Below, in pieces: positions 31,552 through 36,405 of a DNA stretch of 36,405 nucleotides; within the stretch, counting starts at the first letter, position 1; each line of letters begins with the position of its first letter. The stretch is taken from contig JAQIWT010000097.1 of the NCBI GenBank assembly GCA_034696485.1, positions 1-36,405 of the forward strand. The letters are read 5' to 3'. This DNA comes from Isohypsibius dastychi. Taxonomy: Eukaryota > Tardigrada > Eutardigrada > Parachela > Isohypsibiidae. Position numbers and translations under genes: made by a program. Under the pieces are notes generated by a model. That model saw only the letters and a program-made list of their open reading frames with translations. It had not been told where the DNA came from and did not search any database.

Positions 31552-32612
31552 ATGAGAAATTCTGGTTTTGGACTTGTGCTTCTTGGGTATGTTGTTGTTA
31601 CAATGGCCGAAGGTGGAAGCGATCACTTTCATCAAAGGATCAATCAAGGTATTCATTGTTTCACTCGAAGGGAGACCAGTTACTATAACTATGTATTTGT
31701 AGAACTTAAGCCGCTTGTAGCAAGTGCATTTCGAGAGCTGGAATCAAAACTCGAACCAAGCCATGGGAGAACGTACGTACTGTAGTTTACTCTTTTGCTC
31801 CACGTTGTCACATTGGAAGCGGTTTTTTATAATGTAGATCGACGTTGGTTAAAGGAATTGAGGATCACGTGAACAGCGAAATTAAAGAGCTTGAAACTAT
31901 TCTTCAGCAATATGAAGGAACTGCGCTGAAAATCGCTGAGCTCATGAAGAAAGCGGAAGAGAATGTTAAACGTGAGCAAAAAAGATTAAGTCTTATCGGC
32001 TTTTGGGAGTTACCGCGTGTTTGCGAGGTTATGCTTATGATTTCCAAATTTTTCCAGACTACAATCCATTCATGAAAATCGCCCTCAACGTCGTTATTGG
32101 TGAACAAACAAAGGAACTGTTCCCTGTTTTCAAAGGTGACTGTTTCACAACAACACGAATTATATTCGCTTTGAATACTGAATTTTCTATCACCGATTTA
32201 CTGGCTTTGAAGATTTGTTCGAAAAAGAGCACGAGAACCGCGCCCGATTAGAGAAGATTGTGGGACTGCTTGGGACTGAGAAGTTTGGTCTAAGTGACGT
32301 AGGTTATTTCAGTGCGCCAAGTTTCATCAGAAGTTAACGAAACGCTGTTTCAGGTGAACATTGCGGAGATCTTCTCCTCGGTCACCGCACTGGCTCAAAA
32401 CATTATCAATGACGTGCTAGCAACAGCTAACCAGATTACTAACCAAGAGGTCCAGACACTCACCGCACTGTTACTGCCGTTCCGCGAGGTTAGTCTACGC
32501 TGCCCTGCAACTCAGTACTTAATTGTGCGCAATATAAACGTTTCTTCCACAGGTATTGGGAGACATGTTTGTGGAGCTCATGAACGGAATTAATCAAATT
32601 GTTTTGAACTGA
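31552..32612 (+). CDS. Helical secreted protein A (tandem paralogue), unknown family
   Basis: Seven exons (31552-31648, 31703-31772, 31838-31971, 32058-32135, 32213-32298, 32354-32488 and 32553-32612) join in phase and encode 219 residues. A signal peptide (MRNSGFGLVLLGYVVVTMA) is followed by an almost wholly alpha-helical, cysteine-free protein. Amphipathic stretches include EIKELETILQQYEGTALKI, ELMKKAEENVK and TALAQNIINDVLATANQIT. It shares exon design with the gene at 33220: the first intron is in phase 1 after an Asn/Asp-Gln, the second exon is exactly 70 nt and starts EL, and the next two boundary phases agree. Secreted helical proteins of this size in nematodes include lipid carriers (FAR, SXP/RAL-2), but none of their signatures is visible. 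Function is unknown. Confidence 0.75.
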
Positions 32613-33219
32613 TTTGTTCGTCCAAAACAATGTCATCTGGTTTCTGGTATCTGACGATTGTGAAGCATTCCACTATACAACGCTGTTTTTCCAGTGTTAG
32701 TCTAGCTACGGTGAAGAACGATTTCCGCTAAGATCGATGTCACAGGATAAAACTGTGCTAAAAATGGTGACCTTTCCTGAGGTGCAGACCGTTCAAACTT
32801 CGATACCTTTCGGGAACCATGTTGTAAGGGGTAATTTGTTGGTGCAACTGCAAGTCGAGGAGAACATACGCATTTCGAAAACTCTTATAAACACATTGTC
32901 GCTGAAAATGCAATACATACCCATAACTTGAAGACTGAACAAGTGTAGCCCGTTTTTACAATAGTGAGAAGGCTAGTAATCTCCAGCAAAATAAACATGA
33001 ACTGAGATAGCTCTGAGCATATCTGCAATTCAGCTGCGTTGGCTGAACGATAGTCAACCAGAAGTGCTCTACTTGAATTAATAAGCCGCACTGCCGGTCG
33101 TTGAATAAGGCTAATCTCGAGCTCGGGGTGCAGGCACAAAAGAGAGCACTTCTCTAAAGTTTGTTGTGGTTTTGTCAGTTTTACGCTTGCCGTTTTCAAA
33201 GGTCTCGGAGTATTATATC
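32613..33219. other. Spacer between the two helical paralogues
   Basis: This 607-bp gap should hold the 3'UTR of the first gene and the promoter of the second. I see no exon or repeat. Confidence 0.5.
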
Positions 33220-34152
33220 ATGCCGAAACCGGTTATACATACTGTGATTTTATTTCTTTTGGCATCTGTTCGTTCTACTTCCAGTTTGCGAATCAGTGAA
33301 GTCGTCGATCAAGGTGGATTATTAGCAGACATAGAATCTCCTGAAACGATAAAGAATGAGTTATGTTTCAGAGCTGTTTTCTGCTGTACTAGCCGGAATA
33401 GATAACGCTCAGGCAGATATGAGAACGAAGTACCAAAAAACGTAAGAAACTCATGTGTCGGCAACAACGAATGTAGTACCCATTCGAAGAGCACGTCTTG
33501 ATGATGACCAGGAATCCATATTTGCGACAAGTCCTGCTGCACCAAATGACGGAGGAGAAAGTAGATGCCGTATGGTATTCTCTCACGACTTTCTTCAGCG
33601 ACATTGAAGACTCGTTTCCAGAGGCTGCTAAAATGCTGCAAAATCTCGAAGATTCATCTGAGGGTAACGGTAGCCCCACAACCTGCAGAAACCTGGCTAT
33701 GTTTAGTCCGCACTCGATATTATACAGATCCTGAGGATCTGACACCAGCTCAAACTGAAATGGACAGAGCAAAACTTAATTTATATTTCGTCGGCCTGAT
33801 TGAAGACTGCAGTAGAACGGCCAAACTCGTCTACGGTGGTTGGTACACCCGGGATTTTCCGCCGGCTTTACTAGCAGACATGGTAAGAAAGGTCATGGAG
33901 CGTATGTTTGTTTTGATTTGAATAACACTTGCTTCGGTTCAGCCAGAAATCAAGCTAAGGTTTCTAAATGCGTCGAAAATAACGCTGGATATTCTTATCG
34001 ACATCATGCGGGAATCGCGGAAGTACATTATGAAACTGGATGCAGTGTACGCAAGTGCTACAGTATTCTTCAAACAGATTTGTTCTCTCCATCTGATTGA
34101 TTGTCTTAATTTTGCTACTTACAGGACTCTCCCTGTCGGGGTCTACCTTTGA
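33220..34152 (+). CDS. Helical secreted protein B (tandem paralogue), unknown family
   Basis: Five exons (33220-33313, 33372-33441, 33512-33663, 33728-33882 and 33943-34152) join in phase and encode 226 residues. A signal peptide (MPKPVIHTVILFLLASVRS) leads into a helical protein: ELFSAVLAGIDNAQADM, FFSDIEDSFPEAAKMLQNL and TLDILIDIMRESRKYIMKL. The 70-nt second exon and its flanking phases match the neighbour at 31552. Where that gene has two exons (78 and 86 nt) this one has a single 155-nt exon, and likewise 210 nt against 135 and 60. Three or more cysteines (IEDCSRT, QICSLHLIDC) are present, unlike the cysteine-free neighbour. The C-terminus (stop at 34150) is the least certain part. Tandem duplication followed by fast divergence is the likely history. 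Confidence 0.7.
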
Positions 34153-35857
34153 ATTCAAGCGGACTTTTGTGGTTCACTGGGATTTTCAGTGTATCGCTCG
34201 GGCGTCCAAGTTTGTTTATCCGATTAGGCCAGCAACCAAAACCTGCCAGAGAGCGACTAACGAATATGCCTGTCAGTATACTGTATAACCACATCTGAAA
34301 CACCTGGGTGCACCATTCAACCGATCATTCCGATGTTCCTGATTCAACTTTGATTGTTTGTGTTGCCATATGTTGTCAAAGATGTGCTGATTTGACTCTC
34401 ACTTCAATCATCCGTTCCTGGTAAAATCTCATGTCGAAAGACAAATTCTCGGTCACCAAAATACACTGTTTGACCCGTGAATCCGGAGCTCTGCTCTCAG
34501 GTGATGTTGCAATTACAGCAAAAACGTCAGAATCAGTGGACTTTAATAAACACATTATATTTCATGGGAGAATCATCGAGTGAATTCCCTTTTTATTTCA
34601 AACCCTTGGTGTTTTTGGAATATGACAGATAAGCCATCGTACGCTCGATAGTTCACACGTCACCTTAGGGGCAACTCTCCGAGGGGTACTTGATTACATT
34701 AAAGTATACTCCATCCACTTTTTCCGCAGAGAAACGGCAACTTTTGTTCCACCAAAACCTCTCGTGAGGAGCTTGTTGCAGTTGCACTGTGAGAATATTT
34801 GGTGGACCTTTGCTCGAGGAGGAAACTCGTAAACAGCGCACGTAATTTTTCACCACTTCTCGCCCAGAATTTGAATGCAGTAATCCAGAACAGCTCTAAG
34901 GAAGATGAAAAACAATTTTAGTATGATCGCTGCCAGGGGCATTTTTTATGAACCCTGATTACAGCCAATTTTATGCAGAAGCACCATTATAACCAGCTCA
35001 AACCCGCCATATACGTCTTTCATTTTACTTAACTGCCCCTGACGCCACTGACAGCTGACCTTCGTGCCGTTCTTTGATTGCCTATTCTGCACTATTCAAT
35101 CCCGGTCCTGCCTTGTGTTCTTATTTTATTGCGGATGACGAATTATTGAACCATGATTCCTGTTTCACAATCGTTAGGGCTTACCTTTATCAGAAACGAA
35201 CATCCTGACCGAATCAAATCAATCCTAACATTTTTAGAAAGTAATTTGCCCAACCTCAGACAAAAGCCATAACTTCGGATAAACGACACACGAAAGACGC
35301 ATGATTGAGGGTTATTCTAAATAATTAATTTCGGATGCACTTTCATATCCAAAGATGGGAATACGCTGCGTTGGAAGATCGTTGCTAAGCCTGTGGTGAC
35401 ATCATGCTGCAAACATACAGCACTTTACACGAGAGCATGCTTGGCAGTACGACAGTTGGAGAATTGCTACATAGCGTATGTAGCTGGTGAGGTCTCACCG
35501 TGAGACTCGTCAATTTTTTGCGAACGCCGCTAGTGGAAGTCACGTCTTCCATTGTTGCCCGGATATCCGTCAGACAAGCAACTTAGTTCAACACCCCCAG
35601 CCCCGATGGTACACATCTCCCAGAAATTCTGTTGAAAACTCCCATAGGTTTAACAGAAGAGGCAGGGCTTAGTTTTCCAGAATATTTTTGAGAGAACTGT
35701 AGATGTCTATCGGTTCAATCGGCAACCACACCCTCAGCCGCTATTGCTACTCAACGCCCCATCTTTTGTTCAACCAATACGCCTCCAGCTCGGCAAACTA
35801 TAAAGATCGATCCAAAAGCTCAAACATACGGGGTTCTGGCGGAAAATTTCAATCGCT
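34153..35857. other. Intergenic region; one possible orphan exon
   Basis: No full gene is supported over 1.7 kb. The best candidate is a minus-strand terminal exon at about 34665-34895: acceptor TCTTCCTTAG, then CSGLLHSNSGREV through RFWWNKSCRFSAEK to a stop at 34667-34665. I found no upstream exon for it. Other frames look random. Confidence 0.4.
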
Positions 35858-36405
35858 ATGTCTTCAAGTATTTCTGCATTAAACGCATCATCCCCGTACA
35901 CGAACAATTCCAGCGATGCGAACTGGGTATGGAACAACCAGGTGCATTTTTTGACGTGGGAAGCAACGATGCTTTGCATTTCTCTACCGGCTGGAATATT
36001 AAGTTTTCTTCTACTCATTGTCATTCTTTCGGACAGAACTCTAAGAAAAGGAGCGGGAGCGTTGATAGCTTTCTATGTTCTATTAAACTTCATGCTCTGC
36101 TGTATACACATCCCGATCAGTATCCTCGTCATGCTTCGAGTCTTCGTCGACAGGGTATTACAGAGCAGTGCTTTCTGCCCTTGGACTACGTATCTGTCAC
36201 AGTCCTTGCAAAAGAGCCATGTCTTTGCTGAACTGTTCATTGCCATCAACAGATTTGGTGCAACATTTTTTGCGTCCAGATTCTCAGTATGGAACAGTTT
36301 GCGAATTAACATTCCATTCATCTGCCTTTCGCTTCTCATCGGTTTCCTCATTCCACTCCATAGAATGTTGGGTTATACCGGTTACTTCATCCCCCAGCAG
36401 GCACC
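35858..36405 (+). CDS. Serpentine 7TM receptor, N-terminal half (runs off the window)
   Basis: From the ATG at 35858 the frame is open for 182 codons to the window end. The N-terminus is short, Ser/Asn-rich and carries N-glycosylation sites (LNASSPY, TNNSSDAN), as expected for an extracellular tail. Membrane helices follow: MLCISLPAGILSFLLLIVIL, then LIAFYVLLNFMLCCIHIPIS, a third helix ending ELFIAINRFGATFF and a fourth around INIPFICLSLLIGFLIPLH. The third-helix AINRF motif with a Trp a few residues on (FSVWNS) is typical of the Srg superfamily of nematode chemoreceptors (srg/srv/sru group). The gene has no intron in this 548-bp stretch, which is unusual beside its intron-rich neighbours. 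Ligand and exact family cannot be told. Confidence 0.8.
   Translation, partial: MSSSISALNASSPYTNNSSDANWVWNNQVHFLTWEATMLCISLPAGILSFLLLIVILSDRTLRKGAGALIAFYVLLNFMLCCIHIPISILVMLRVFVDRVLQSSAFCPWTTYLSQSLQKSHVFAELFIAINRFGATFFASRFSVWNSLRINIPFICLSLLIGFLIPLHRMLGYTGYFIPQQA

Noticed and set aside
35770-36024. Minus-strand frame of 84 codons
   Set aside because: It is antisense to the serpentine receptor's N-terminus, which has far better support (signal-like helices, NxS sites, 182 open codons).

Overview
The window is eukaryotic and very probably from a nematode. The genes are cut by many short introns (mostly 45-100 nt, GT...TTTCAG or GT...TAG), and the families are those expanded in worms: a multi-domain C-type lectin, guanylyl-cyclase-type (gcy) receptor ectodomains, an astacin metalloprotease with CUB and LDLa modules, a tetraspanin, a BED-finger protein, a serpentine 7TM receptor and several secreted proteins with no recognisable family. 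Genus cannot be told from sequence reading alone. All gene models below were built by hand by joining open frames through GT/GC-AG introns in consistent phase; none has transcript support.

Layout, left to right. A four-CTLD lectin gene on the minus strand runs into a CGCAA-rich repeat at the left edge (132-2596). A small Pmp3-like membrane protein follows (3319-3568, minus). Then comes a head-to-head pair of gcy-type receptor copies: a decayed minus copy (4305-5735) and an apparently intact plus copy (6744-9521) that stops directly after its single membrane helix. They are separated by a 1 kb mosaic of inverted repeats, including a hairpin with two ~92 bp arms, and by fragments of other exons. 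Next are a small secreted peptide gene with an acidic prosegment and an arginine-rich CX3C-X11-CX3C tail (11125-11476, plus) and a BED-finger/BESS-like protein (11904-13473, minus). The housekeeping centre holds iws-1 (13982-17165, minus) and mrpl-38 (17496-20086, plus) arranged head to head over about 330 bp. Beyond it lie a threonine-rich secreted protein (20248-21369, minus), an unusual astacin (22443-26094, minus), a tetraspanin (27128-28209, plus), a cysteine-containing secreted protein (29262-30025, minus), two tandem paralogues of an unrecognised helical secreted protein (31552-32612 and 33220-34152, plus) and the first half of a serpentine receptor running off the right edge (35858-36405, plus).

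Functionally, conserved information-processing genes (transcription elongation, mitochondrial translation) sit between fast-evolving surface and secreted genes. The points most worth following up are the putative alpha-hairpinin-like cationic peptide, the receptor ectodomain lacking kinase-homology and cyclase domains, the astacin that has lost one disulfide and its Met-turn methionine and carries a duplicated three-exon module, and the tandem helical secreted paralogues.
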